Shown here piece by piece: positions 8,416 through 16,575 of a stretch of 50,445 bases of DNA; positions within the stretch are counted from its first letter, which is position 1, and every line of letters begins with the position of its first letter. The position numbers were made by a program, and so were the translations under genes. The DNA is from Candidatus Pelagibacter communis (GTDB lineage Bacteria > Pseudomonadota > Alphaproteobacteria > Pelagibacterales > Pelagibacteraceae): positions 1-50,445 of the forward strand of contig NZ_CVSU01000009.1 of assembly GCF_001180205.1 (NCBI RefSeq), in the 5' to 3' direction. Under the pieces are notes generated by a model, which was not told the DNA's origin, did not search any database, and worked only from the letters and a program-made list of their open reading frames with translations.

Positions 8416-8885
8416 CAGTATTTTATTTTATCTACTTTTTTATCCCAAATTTCAAAAGCTTTTAAAGCTTCTTCTCTAAGCATTTGTACCATTTTAATTT
8501 TTCTATCATCAATTTTTTTCGGAATTTCTGTATAAATAAAAGAGTCATCAAAATCTATATTTTTTGCATCTTCTCTAGTGTTTGCATAATATATTTTATC
8601 TAATCTTGACCAATAAATTGCTGAAAGACACATCGGGCAAGGTTCACAAGATGTATAAATCTCGCATCCGGATAGATCAAAAGTATTTAAATTTTTACAA
8701 GCTTCTCTAATTGCTACTATTTCTCCATGAGCAGTTGGATCATTTGTGGAAGTAACTTTGTTAGAGCCCTCTGCAATAATCTTTTGATCCTTAACTATAA
8801 CACTTCCAAAGGGACCACCTATGGTATTCGCACTTTTTATTGAAAGTTCAATGGCTTTTGCCATAAATTTTTTTTTATCTTCCAT
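8415..8885 (-). CDS. guaD: Guanine deaminase (GuaD, small zinc type)
   Basis: A 156-residue deaminase, the same length as B. subtilis GuaD and alike along its whole length: GGPFGSVIVKD (23-33), the NDPTAHGE block with H53 and E55, TSCEPCPMC with C83 and C86 as zinc ligands, and DDSFIYTEI near residue 113, a GuaD-specific region. It should convert guanine to xanthine and ammonia in the cytoplasm. The zinc motif is HGE where the family usually has HAE. The gene overlaps xdhB by 11 bases and puuD by one, so it belongs to the xanthine dehydrogenase operon, which consumes its product. Confidence 0.88.
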   Translation of the reverse strand: MEDKKKFMAKAIELSIKSANTIGGPFGSVIVKDQKIIAEGSNKVTSTNDPTAHGEIVAIREACKNLNTFDLSGCEIYTSCEPCPMCLSAIYWSRLDKIYYANTREDAKNIDFDDSFIYTEIPKKIDDRKIKMVQMLREEALKAFEIWDKKVDKIKY

Positions 8886-11190
8886 TTTTTTTTTTTATTT
8901 TATTTTTAATTTTATTAATACTCATTAAAATTCTTTCAGGTGTTGCTGGCGCATTAAGTTCTGGTGCAAACTGATAATTTCCAACTGAAGCAACTGCATC
9001 TTTAATTGCATAAAAAACGCTCATAGCTAACATTAGAGGAGGTTCGCCTGTTGTCTTTGCTTTATTAACAACTTTTTCTTTATTTATTCCATCTTTAAAA
9101 ATTTCTACATTAAATTTTTTTGGAATATCACTTACAGCAGGAATTTTATAGGTTGATGGAGAGAAAGTTGTAATCTGACCATTTGATTTCCAATTTAGTT
9201 CTTCAATAGTTAACCAACCTTGTCCTTGAACAAAACCTCCTTCGATCTGACCTAATTCAAGTGCAGGATTTATTGGTTTCCCTGCATCATGCAAAATATC
9301 AACTCTTTCTAGGATATTTTCACCTGTCAGTGTATCTATAGTTACTTCTGAAACAGCTGCACCATAACAAAAATAATAAAATGGTCTTCCTCTAAATTTT
9401 TTTTTATCAAAGTTTATTTTTGGCGTTGAATAAAAACCTGAGGATGAAAGAGAAATTCTATTTAAATATGCTTCTTGAATAATACTTTTAAATTCAAATT
9501 GTCTGTTTCCAAATATTATATATTGATCCTTATAAATTGCTTCTTGATTATAAATCTTATATTTTTTTTTAATAAATTTTTCTAAATTTAATTTAATTTT
9601 TGCTACTGCATTTAATGCTGCAGCACCATTAAGGTCTGTGGTTGAAGATGCAGCGCTAGCTGAAGTATTTGGAACCTTAGCTGTATTTGTTGATGAAATA
9701 TGTACTAAATCATATGGTAATCCCAAGGAATTGGCCACTAGTTGAGCTATTTTTGTATGAGTCCCTTGACCCATTTCTATACCACCATGGTTCAAGTACA
9801 CACTTCCATCTGTATAAATATGCACTAAAGCACCAGCTTGATTTAAATGAATTGTTGTAAATGAAATCCCAAATTTTACTGGTGTAATAGCTATACCCTT
9901 CTTTTTAAATTTATTTTTTTCATTGAATTTTTTTATCTCTAAATATCTTTTCTTATAATTAGATTTATTTTCTAAATTTTTAAATATTTCATTAATCACA
10001 TTGTCTTCAATAGTCATTCCATAGTGAGTTATATTTTTTTTATCTTTTTGATAAAAATTTTTCTTTCGAACTTGAATAGGATCTATTTTTAAATACCTTG
10101 AAATATTATCAATAACATTTTCTATAGCCATCATACCCTGATTTCCACCAAAGCCTCTAAATGCAGTTGAAGTTGGAATATTTGTCTTGCATAAATTATT
10201 TGTTACCTCGATATCTGATATGTAATACGCATTGTCTATATGAAGAAGAGCTCTTTCATTTATTGCTGCTGATAAATCAGGCGACATTCCACAATTTGAT
10301 GATAAGTTAATTTTTAATCCTTCAATAATTCCTTCATCATTAAATCCAACTTCGTATTCAGATAAAAATTCATGCCTTTTACCAGTCAAAATTATATCAT
10401 CATCTCTATCTAGTCTTAATTTTACAGGCTGACATGTTTTTTTTGCCAGCAACGCACAAATACATGCAGTCATAAAATTTGTCTCTTTCCCTCCAAATCC
10501 ACCTCCAATTCTTCTTACTTCAACATTTATAGAATTACTTTTCTGATTTAACATTTTTGCAATTAATTGTTGTGTCTCAGAAGGATGTTGTGTTGAACTG
10601 TAAACTAAAAAATTATCATCTTCTTTAGGTATAACAAATGCTGCCTGACCCTCTAAATAAAAGTGTTCTTGACTTCCGGTTGTAAAGATTCCTTTCAAAT
10701 TATATTTTGAATTTTTAATTTTCTTAGAAGGGTTTCCTTTTTTAATTTTTCTAGGCTTAAATAAAAACTGTTTTTTATTTAAAGCATCTTTTATTGTGAT
10801 AACTGGTTTTAAATCTTTATAAGTGATTTTTGCCTTTAATACTGCTTTTCTTGCAAGTTCAGTAGTTGTGGCAGCTACAGCAAACAATGGTTGACCAAAA
10901 AACTCAACTTTTTTATCTGGAAATATTGGATCACCATCAAAAACAGGTCCTACATCGTTCCTTCCTGAGATATCATTTTGAGTGACTACTGATATCACCC
11001 CTTCACTTTTTTTTACATCGCTTAAGTCTATTTTTTTGATTATTGCATGAGCTTTTTTACTTAGACCAATAGCACCATAAATTGTATTTTTTGGTTCATT
11101 AATGTCGTCAGTGTATTCAGCGTATCCACTTACATGCTTATAAGCACTATCATGTGGTCTTACATCATTAATATAGTTCTCTTTGCTCAT
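8875..11190 (-). CDS. xdhB: Xanthine dehydrogenase, molybdenum-binding large subunit
   Basis: A 771-residue protein matching XdhB of two-subunit xanthine dehydrogenases. Molybdopterin-binding motifs appear in order: GGFGGKE near residue 230, TAFRGFGGNQG near 345, MGQGTHTK near 473, and TGEPPLMLA with the probable catalytic Glu at about 716. It oxidises hypoxanthine/xanthine to urate together with the Fe-S/FAD subunit encoded directly upstream (11191, no gap). The C-terminus is a lysine-rich tail. The split xdhC genes at 16576-17594 would supply the sulfurated cofactor. The motifs match xanthine dehydrogenase better than aldehyde or CO dehydrogenase, and the operon context agrees. Confidence 0.93.
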   Translation of the reverse strand: MSKENYINDVRPHDSAYKHVSGYAEYTDDINEPKNTIYGAIGLSKKAHAIIKKIDLSDVKKSEGVISVVTQNDISGRNDVGPVFDGDPIFPDKKVEFFGQPLFAVAATTTELARKAVLKAKITYKDLKPVITIKDALNKKQFLFKPRKIKKGNPSKKIKNSKYNLKGIFTTGSQEHFYLEGQAAFVIPKEDDNFLVYSSTQHPSETQQLIAKMLNQKSNSINVEVRRIGGGFGGKETNFMTACICALLAKKTCQPVKLRLDRDDDIILTGKRHEFLSEYEVGFNDEGIIEGLKINLSSNCGMSPDLSAAINERALLHIDNAYYISDIEVTNNLCKTNIPTSTAFRGFGGNQGMMAIENVIDNISRYLKIDPIQVRKKNFYQKDKKNITHYGMTIEDNVINEIFKNLENKSNYKKRYLEIKKFNEKNKFKKKGIAITPVKFGISFTTIHLNQAGALVHIYTDGSVYLNHGGIEMGQGTHTKIAQLVANSLGLPYDLVHISSTNTAKVPNTSASAASSTTDLNGAAALNAVAKIKLNLEKFIKKKYKIYNQEAIYKDQYIIFGNRQFEFKSIIQEAYLNRISLSSSGFYSTPKINFDKKKFRGRPFYYFCYGAAVSEVTIDTLTGENILERVDILHDAGKPINPALELGQIEGGFVQGQGWLTIEELNWKSNGQITTFSPSTYKIPAVSDIPKKFNVEIFKDGINKEKVVNKAKTTGEPPLMLAMSVFYAIKDAVASVGNYQFAPELNAPATPERILMSINKIKNKIKKKNGR

Positions 11191-12627
11191 TTAATTAACT
11201 CTTGTTAGCTTATTAGAAGCTATTTCTACGAAACATTTCATCAATAAATTTTTTGCTATCTCTAGTCTATATTCTTTACTTGCTCTCATATCACCTATGG
11301 GACTTAGGTCTTTATCAAGATAATTTTTGGCTTGATTAAAAGTACTTAAATTAAGAGGTTTATTCTTGAGAATTTTCTCACAAGCTTTAGCTCTTTTTGG
11401 TACAGCTGCCATACCTCCAAAAGCAATAAAAACCTCTTTAATTTTATTTTTATCGATTTCAAAATTAAAAGATCCACAAACAGATGAAATATCATCATCA
11501 AATCTTTTTGATATTTTAAATGCTTTAAAAATATTTTTCTTAAATAATGGTATTTTTATTGAGTGAATAAATTCATTCTTTTTTAATTTAGTTTTTCTAT
11601 AATCAAGGAAAAAATTATTTATAGGAATAACTTTTCTTTGATTGAAGCTTTCAATTAAAATTTCTGCATTTAAAGATAACAAAATTGGTAATGTATCACC
11701 TATCGGAGATGCTGTCGCAATGTTACCACCTATTGTTCCTACATTTCGAATTTGAACAGAACCGTATCTTTTAAGAACTAAATAAAAATCTGGATAATGT
11801 TTTTTAATTTCTTTTTCAAATTTTATTAAAGGTGTAGAGGAGCCAACCTCAAGGTAATTTTTATTTACTTTTATAAAGTCTAATTCTTTTATTTCTTTTA
11901 AATCAATTATAAAAGGAATTTCTTTTCTTTCTTTTGTAACTTTTAAAGATAAGTCTGTTCCACCTGCAAGAAAACTAAAATTAGAGTATTTTTTAATTAT
12001 ATTTTTTAAATCCTTAATGTTCTTTGGTGAAAAATAAATTTTATCATCTTTTTTAATATAAATATTTTTTGGTTTAATTTTTTTTAATAATTGAATTACT
12101 TTATTATTATTTTTACTAAATTGATCATTCCTGTTTTTCTTGTCTAAACTTTTTGCAGCATCTATTATAGGTCTATATCCAGTGCAACGACATAAATTAC
12201 CTGATATAGAATCTGTTATTAATTCATTATTAAGATTTTTGTTATTTTTAAACATTGAAAATAAAGCCATAACAAATCCTGGTGTACAGAAACCGCATTG
12301 AGAGCCATGAAATTTTACCATCGCATCTTGTACAGGGTGAAGTTTGCCATTTTTGGAAACCAAATCTTCTACAATTAAAAGTTGTTTACCATTTAATGAT
12401 GGAACAAATGAAATACAGGAATTAATTGCTTTATATATAATCTTATTATCGACTAATTCACCTAAAACAATTGTACACGCGCCACAACCACCCTCTGAAC
12501 ATCCTTCTTTGGTTCCAGTCTTTTTTAATTCGGTTCTAATATAATTAAGTATGGTTTGATTTGGATCAGGATTATTGATTACTATAAGCTTATCATTTAA
12601 TAAAAATTTAACAGAGTTCGATATCAC
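11191..12627 (-). CDS. xdhA: Xanthine dehydrogenase, Fe-S/FAD small subunit
   Basis: A 478-residue protein with three parts. The plant-type [2Fe-2S] domain has Cys43, 48, 51 and 71. The second [2Fe-2S] domain has C111-GF-C114 and C146-R-C148, in the QCGFCTPG and CRCTGYRP motifs. The FAD domain has FLAGGTDLSLKV near residue 219 and TIGGNIATASPIGDTLP near 298. It carries electrons from the molybdenum subunit to FAD and NAD. The start codon is GTG at 12627, directly after the hiuH stop, with no usable ATG nearby. The next gene, xdhB, follows without a gap, so the two subunits are very likely made together. Confidence 0.94.
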   Translation of the reverse strand: MISNSVKFLLNDKLIVINNPDPNQTILNYIRTELKKTGTKEGCSEGGCGACTIVLGELVDNKIIYKAINSCISFVPSLNGKQLLIVEDLVSKNGKLHPVQDAMVKFHGSQCGFCTPGFVMALFSMFKNNKNLNNELITDSISGNLCRCTGYRPIIDAAKSLDKKNRNDQFSKNNNKVIQLLKKIKPKNIYIKKDDKIYFSPKNIKDLKNIIKKYSNFSFLAGGTDLSLKVTKERKEIPFIIDLKEIKELDFIKVNKNYLEVGSSTPLIKFEKEIKKHYPDFYLVLKRYGSVQIRNVGTIGGNIATASPIGDTLPILLSLNAEILIESFNQRKVIPINNFFLDYRKTKLKKNEFIHSIKIPLFKKNIFKAFKISKRFDDDISSVCGSFNFEIDKNKIKEVFIAFGGMAAVPKRAKACEKILKNKPLNLSTFNQAKNYLDKDLSPIGDMRASKEYRLEIAKNLLMKCFVEIASNKLTRVN

Positions 12628-12978
12628 TTAACTACCTCTATAAGTAGAATAACTCCAAGGTGAAACAAGCAAAGGAACATGATAATGCTGTGAGGGATCT
12701 GAAATTCCAAATCTGATGATAACATCATCCAGGAATGGAACATCGCTAGCTGCAGATGTATTTTTAAAATAATCACCAATATGAAAAACTAATTCATATT
12801 TACCCTTAACAAAAATATCTCCCTCAGCTAATGGTGAATTAGCTCTACCATCATCATTGAGTTTTGTTGACGTTAATTTTTTTCGTTCTGAATTATTAAT
12901 ATAAAACAACTCAACTAGGATACCTTTGCCAGGTTTACCAGAATACACATCTAAAACATGAGTTGTGAGCTTTGTCAT
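12628..12978 (-). CDS. hiuH: 5-hydroxyisourate hydrolase (transthyretin-like)
   Basis: A 116-residue enzyme that hydrolyses 5-hydroxyisourate, the PuuD product, to OHCU. The family signatures are complete: the N-terminal LTTHVLDVYSGKP with His7, Arg45 in the DGRANSPL loop, HYHVPLLVSPWSYSTYRGS near the end with His98/His100, and the diagnostic YRGS C-terminus that separates the hydrolase from true transthyretin. There is no signal peptide, so it should act in the cytoplasm. It is the first gene of the minus-strand operon running through xdhA, xdhB, guaD, puuD and the phosphoribosyltransferase. Its promoter lies just 3-16 bases upstream. Confidence 0.95.
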   Translation of the reverse strand: MTKLTTHVLDVYSGKPGKGILVELFYINNSERKKLTSTKLNDDGRANSPLAEGDIFVKGKYELVFHIGDYFKNTSAASDVPFLDDVIIRFGISDPSQHYHVPLLVSPWSYSTYRGS

Positions 12979-13026
12979 AAAATTATAGTATCATTTAATT
13001 TTAAACTTTAATTATTTAAAAGTTAT
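12979..13026. promoter_or_regulatory. Divergent promoter region of hiuH and uraD
   Basis: 48 bases serve both purine operons. On the minus strand, ATGATAC (12994-12988) followed by TATAAT (12987-12982) sits directly before the hiuH ATG. If either acts as the -10 box, the transcript has almost no leader. An inverted repeat AACTTT (13004-13009) / AAAGTT (13019-13024) with a 9-base spacer is a possible operator. Neither gene has a visible Shine-Dalgarno sequence. The functional reading is inference. Confidence 0.5.
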
Positions 13027-13524
13027 ATGGGAACAATAGATAACATTAACGATCTTAACAAGTCTGATTTTTTGTCTTTATTTGGTAATGTTTTTGAAAA
13101 AACTGAGTCAGTTGCTGTGGAAGCATTTGAGTTAAAACCATTTAAAAACTTTGAAGATATTATGTTTAAAATGCTTGATATTTATGAAAATTACGAAAAG
13201 AATAAAATTTTAGAGATTTTAAATGCTCATCCTGAGCTTGCTGTAGCAAAAAAAATGACCTCTGAATCTATATCAGAACAAGCCTCTGCAAAATTAAACC
13301 AATGCTCTAATGATGAATATGAAGAATTTAAAAAATTAAATTCAGAATATAAAAAAAAGTTTAATTTTCCTTTTATAATTGCCGTAAAAGGTAAAGATAA
13401 AAATGAAATTTTGAATAATTTTAGACAAAGAATACAAAGTGATGTAGAAAGTGAATTCCTTGAAGCAAAAAAACAAGTAAAAAAAATTGCAACCTTTCGT
13501 TTGAATGAAATAAATAAAAAATGA
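13027..13524 (+). CDS. uraD: OHCU decarboxylase
   Basis: A 165-residue enzyme that decarboxylates OHCU to S-allantoin, following HiuH. The family residues are visible: His68 in NAHPELA, SISEQASA with Glu84 and Gln85, and the substrate loop FNFPFIIAVKGK (112-123). The typical C-terminal ATFRLNEI region is present. It opens the plus-strand operon uraD-alc-allA-puuE, where each gene overlaps the next by 4 bases (ATGA). It has no clear ribosome site, so it may be translated from a very short leader. It divides from hiuH at a shared 48-base promoter region, so the two consecutive steps of the pathway are co-regulated. Confidence 0.94.
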   Translation: MGTIDNINDLNKSDFLSLFGNVFEKTESVAVEAFELKPFKNFEDIMFKMLDIYENYEKNKILEILNAHPELAVAKKMTSESISEQASAKLNQCSNDEYEEFKKLNSEYKKKFNFPFIIAVKGKDKNEILNNFRQRIQSDVESEFLEAKKQVKKIATFRLNEINKK

Positions 13525-14507
13525 AAAAATTTATAAGTGCAAAAATGATTAACTTAGCGGACCCAAGAATTGGATCTAAAGTTATATTTAAGACTGACGA
13601 TTTTTTTGCAGCTGCTCATAGAATATTAAACATCGAAACTCCAGTTTTTAAAGATGGACTATTTGACAAACATGGTAAATGGATGGATGGATGGGAAACA
13701 AGGAGAAGAAGATCAAAAGGTTTTGATTATTTAATTTTAAAACTTGGTAAACCTGGGAAGATATTTGATATAGACATTGACACAACACACTTCAATGGAA
13801 ACCATCCAACACATGCTTCGTTAGAGGGTTGCTTAAGTAAAACAAAGCCTAATAAGAAAACAAAATGGATTTCTTTACTGAGCAAAAAAAAACTTGGGCC
13901 AAGCCGAAACCATAGCTTCAAATCAAACAACAAATCTGTTTTTAATTATATAAGACTAAACATTTTTCCAGATGGTGGAGTTGCAAGACTAAGGCTTTAT
14001 GGAAAAATTGAAATGGAGAAAAACTTTTTAAATAACAAAACTATCAACCTTACATCTGTTTTAAATGGCGCTTCAATTATTGGTTGTAATAATGAACATT
14101 TCGGCAGGGCTGAAAATATTATAGCACCTGGTAAAGGAAAAAATATGGGAGATGGTTGGGAAACAAGAAGAAGTAGAGGAAAAAACTATGATTGGCTTAT
14201 AATAAAATTTGGAAAACCAGGATTAATAAAAAAACTAGAGATAGATACCCATCATTTTAAAGGAAACTACCCCGATAGTTGTTCAATTCAAACTGCAAGC
14301 ATTTCAAAAAATCTGTCCAATAAATCAATTGTCAATAATTCAAAAAATTGGAAGTTTATTTTAAATAAGTCAAAACTGTCAGCTCACAAGAAACATATTT
14401 TTAAAAAATTCTTAATTAAAAGAAGTAAGGAAAATTATCTTAAAATAAATATCTATCCAGACGGTGGAATTTCAAGAATAAGGGCATTTGGAAATTTTGT
14501 GAGATGA
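13521..14507 (+). CDS. alc: Allantoicase
   Basis: A 328-residue protein made of two similar halves, the known architecture of allantoicase. Each half has DGWETRR (near residues 55 and 209), a KLGKPG/KFGKPG segment, a DTTHFNGNHP / DTHHFKGNYP motif and a closing PDGG-R-R element (near 150 and 313). It hydrolyses allantoate to ureidoglycolate and urea in the cytoplasm. It overlaps uraD and allA by 4 bases each. Its presence, instead of an allantoate amidohydrolase, means nitrogen is released here as urea, not ammonia. The length is close to the family norm and no key motif is missing. Confidence 0.95.
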   Translation: MKKFISAKMINLADPRIGSKVIFKTDDFFAAAHRILNIETPVFKDGLFDKHGKWMDGWETRRRRSKGFDYLILKLGKPGKIFDIDIDTTHFNGNHPTHASLEGCLSKTKPNKKTKWISLLSKKKLGPSRNHSFKSNNKSVFNYIRLNIFPDGGVARLRLYGKIEMEKNFLNNKTINLTSVLNGASIIGCNNEHFGRAENIIAPGKGKNMGDGWETRRSRGKNYDWLIIKFGKPGLIKKLEIDTHHFKGNYPDSCSIQTASISKNLSNKSIVNNSKNWKFILNKSKLSAHKKHIFKKFLIKRSKENYLKINIYPDGGISRIRAFGNFVR

Positions 14508-14995
14508 AAATAATAAAAGCAAAAAAAATTACTAAAAAAAATTTTTCTAAATTTGGTCAATTAATAGATACGTCAAAAAAAAATCCTATAAATATTAATG
14601 ATGGTTATGCAAAAAGATTTGATAATTTGATTAACGTAGATGCATCTAAAAACAAAGGGAAAGCAATTGTTAGTATTTTTAAAGCAAAAAAAAGAAGTTT
14701 TCCTATGAAAATTGACATGATGGAAAAACATCCTTTAGGAAGCCAAGCCTTTATACCAATGGAAGATACAAAATTTTTAGTATTTGTAGCACCAAAAGGA
14801 GATAAACCAGATGTAAATAAAATCCAATCTTTTTTAGTCCCAAAACAAACTGGGGTTAATTACAATGCTGGTATTTGGCACTTTCCGTTGATTTCTATGA
14901 AAAATATGAATTTTCTAATTGTTGATAGAAAAGGAAAAGGAAACAATCTTGTTATTTATAAATTTAAAAAAGATCAAATTATTTTGAAAAAATGA
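14504..14995 (+). CDS. allA: Ureidoglycolate lyase
   Basis: A 163-residue AllA-family enzyme that splits ureidoglycolate into glyoxylate and urea, the last step of the pathway here. The cupin-fold signatures are present: HPLGSQAFIPM (76-86) and GVNYNAGIWHFPLI (117-130). The opening half is rich in lysine, a base-composition effect also seen in the neighbours. It overlaps alc and puuE by 4 bases on each side, so the four genes are almost certainly co-translated. The glyoxylate made could enter central metabolism through malate synthase or glycine formation; neither gene is in this window. Confidence 0.93.
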   Translation: MKIIKAKKITKKNFSKFGQLIDTSKKNPININDGYAKRFDNLINVDASKNKGKAIVSIFKAKKRSFPMKIDMMEKHPLGSQAFIPMEDTKFLVFVAPKGDKPDVNKIQSFLVPKQTGVNYNAGIWHFPLISMKNMNFLIVDRKGKGNNLVIYKFKKDQIILKK

Positions 14996-15891
14996 AAAAA
15001 AAGTACCTAAGAGATTTGGTTGGATATGGTTCCAAAAAAGTTAAGGTAAAGTGGCCTGGTAATGCTAAGTTGGCTTTGCAATTTGTGCTTAATTACGAGG
15101 AGGGAGCAGAGAATTGTACTCTTCATGGTGATAAAACTTCAGAAGTATTTTTATCAGAAATTATAGGAGCAAAACCAATTAAAGGTCGACACTTAAATAT
15201 GGAATCAATTTATGAATATGGATCAAGAAGAGGGTTTTGGAGAATTCATGATCTATTTAATAAAAAAAAAATTCCACTTACTATTTTTGGAGTTGGTATG
15301 GCATTGGAAAGAAATAAAGAAGTTTGTTCGGCTATAAAAAAAGCAAATTATGAAGTTGCAAGTCATGGGTGGAGATGGATTGACTATCAAAATGTATCAA
15401 AGAAAAAAGAAAAGAATGATATGGAGCTTGCAGTCAAATCTATAAAAAAGATTTTCGGTAATCAACCTGCTGGTTGGTACACAGGTAGGTGTAGCGAAAA
15501 TACTTTAGATTTAGTAATTAGTAATGGTAGTTTTTTATACTGTAGCGATACATACAGTGATGATCTTCCTTACTGGATTAAAAAAGGTAATAAAAAACAA
15601 CTAATGATTCCTTACACACTTGATAACAATGATATGAGATTTGCAACCAATCAAGGATTTAATTCAGGTGAACAATTTTATAATTATTTAAAAGATAGTT
15701 TCGATGCACTTTATGAGGAAGGAAAAACTTCACCTAAGATGATGTCAGTTGGCTTGCATTGTAGATTAATTGGAAGACCTGGTAGAATACAGTCTCTTAA
15801 AAAATTTTTAAATTACATCACAAAATTTAAGGATATTTGGATCTGCAAAAGAGTAGACATAGCTAAACATTGGATAAAAAATTATAGTTAA
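14992..15891 (+). CDS. puuE: Allantoinase, polysaccharide-deacetylase-like type (PuuE)
   Basis: A 299-residue enzyme of the PuuE type, a metal-independent allantoinase with the NodB/polysaccharide deacetylase fold. It converts allantoin to allantoate. Recognisable stretches include RDLVGYG at residue 6, QFVLNYEEGAE near 27, HLNMESIYEYGSRRGFWR near 64, SHGWRWIDYQ near 123, GWYTGR near 161, IPYTLDNNDMRF near 205, and MSVGLHCRLIGRPGR near 256. It is last in its operon although its reaction precedes those of alc and allA. It ends 8 bases before the convergent cytochrome c gene, with no visible terminator between them. Confidence 0.95.
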   Translation: MKKKYLRDLVGYGSKKVKVKWPGNAKLALQFVLNYEEGAENCTLHGDKTSEVFLSEIIGAKPIKGRHLNMESIYEYGSRRGFWRIHDLFNKKKIPLTIFGVGMALERNKEVCSAIKKANYEVASHGWRWIDYQNVSKKKEKNDMELAVKSIKKIFGNQPAGWYTGRCSENTLDLVISNGSFLYCSDTYSDDLPYWIKKGNKKQLMIPYTLDNNDMRFATNQGFNSGEQFYNYLKDSFDALYEEGKTSPKMMSVGLHCRLIGRPGRIQSLKKFLNYITKFKDIWICKRVDIAKHWIKNYS

Positions 15892-15899
15892 AATTTTTA

Positions 15900-16223
15900 T
15901 TATTGTTCCGCAGCTATAGAAGTATAGTGAGCAACCGCTTCTATTTCCTCATCAGTTAGTATACCATCCATTGCGGGCATTACTCCTATACCGTTTCTAA
16001 CTGCCATTATAATTCTTTGAATATCAGGTCTAATTTCATTTAAATTTGGACCAACCATTGCGTTCGATCCAGCATCTGAAAGCATATGGCATGCTGCACA
16101 ATTACCGGCCCCTAGAAAAACTTCTTTTCCTTTATTAAACAGTTGATCAGCATTAACGTGGGTTGACGATAATAATAACAAAAACAATAATGTATTAAAG
16201 AAATTTAAAAATAATTTTTTCAC
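15900..16223 (-). CDS. Small periplasmic c-type cytochrome, possible PuuD partner
   Basis: A 107-residue protein with a Sec signal peptide (residues 1-25, hydrophobic core LLFLLLLSST) and one haem site CAACH near residue 42. Met82 or Met85 in GVMPAMDG could be the sixth iron ligand, as in class I cytochromes such as the cytochrome domain of PuuD. It lies inside the purine catabolism cluster, and the PuuD encoded at 7507 lacks exactly such a domain. I infer that it accepts electrons from PuuD and passes them to the terminal oxidase. The start is GTG at 16223, because the only upstream ATG is out of frame. The sequence ATGATAC sits 9 bases before the start, as at hiuH. Confidence 0.88.
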   Translation of the reverse strand: MKKLFLNFFNTLLFLLLLSSTHVNADQLFNKGKEVFLGAGNCAACHMLSDAGSNAMVGPNLNEIRPDIQRIIMAVRNGIGVMPAMDGILTDEEIEAVAHYTSIAAEQ

Positions 16224-16266
16224 ATAAATTTGGTATCATAATTAAAAAAATTTAAAAAGGAGAATT
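16224..16266. promoter_or_regulatory. Divergent promoter region of the cytochrome c and DUF1330 genes
   Basis: 43 bases. On the minus strand, TATGAT (within TTATGATACC, around 16240-16235) is a good -10 box, only about 11 bases before the GTG start of the cytochrome gene, so the transcript should be nearly leaderless. On the plus strand, AAGGAG (about 16257-16262) is a clear ribosome site for the DUF1330 gene. The heptamer ATGATAC at 16239-16233 repeats the one before hiuH at the same 9-base distance from the start. Confidence 0.5.
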
Positions 16267-16554
16267 ATGAAAGCTTATTGGATTGCAAATTATACTGAAA
16301 TAAAAGACGACGAAAGACTTAAAAAATATGCTATTAAAGCTAAAGAAGCAGTTGAAAAATATTCTGGAAAAATAATAGCAAGAAGTGCAAATAATGTAAC
16401 TTTGGAAGGTAGGGAAATGGTTAGAGTAGCACTTGCAGAATTTCCAGACATTGAAACAGCAAAAAATTGTTACAATTCCGAAGAGTATGTTGAAGCTAGA
16501 AAACATTTAGAAAATAATGCTGTTAGAGAACACATTATTTTTGAAGGAATGTAA
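16267..16554 (+). CDS. DUF1330 family protein
   Basis: A 95-residue cytoplasmic protein of the DUF1330 family (dimeric alpha-beta barrel fold, similar in shape to EthD/ABM proteins). The family pattern is visible: an opening YWIANY strand, GGKII-like SGKIIARS near residue 38, and FPDIETAKNCYNSEEYVEAR near 59. A strong AAGGAG ribosome site supports the start. The xdhC pair follows after 21 bases, so it is probably co-transcribed with it. No reaction is established for this family. Placement beside cytochrome c and XdhC suggests a side role in purine oxidation, which is inference only. Confidence 0.82.
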   Translation: MKAYWIANYTEIKDDERLKKYAIKAKEAVEKYSGKIIARSANNVTLEGREMVRVALAEFPDIETAKNCYNSEEYVEARKHLENNAVREHIIFEGM

Positions 16555-16575
16555 AATTCAATAACAACATAATAA

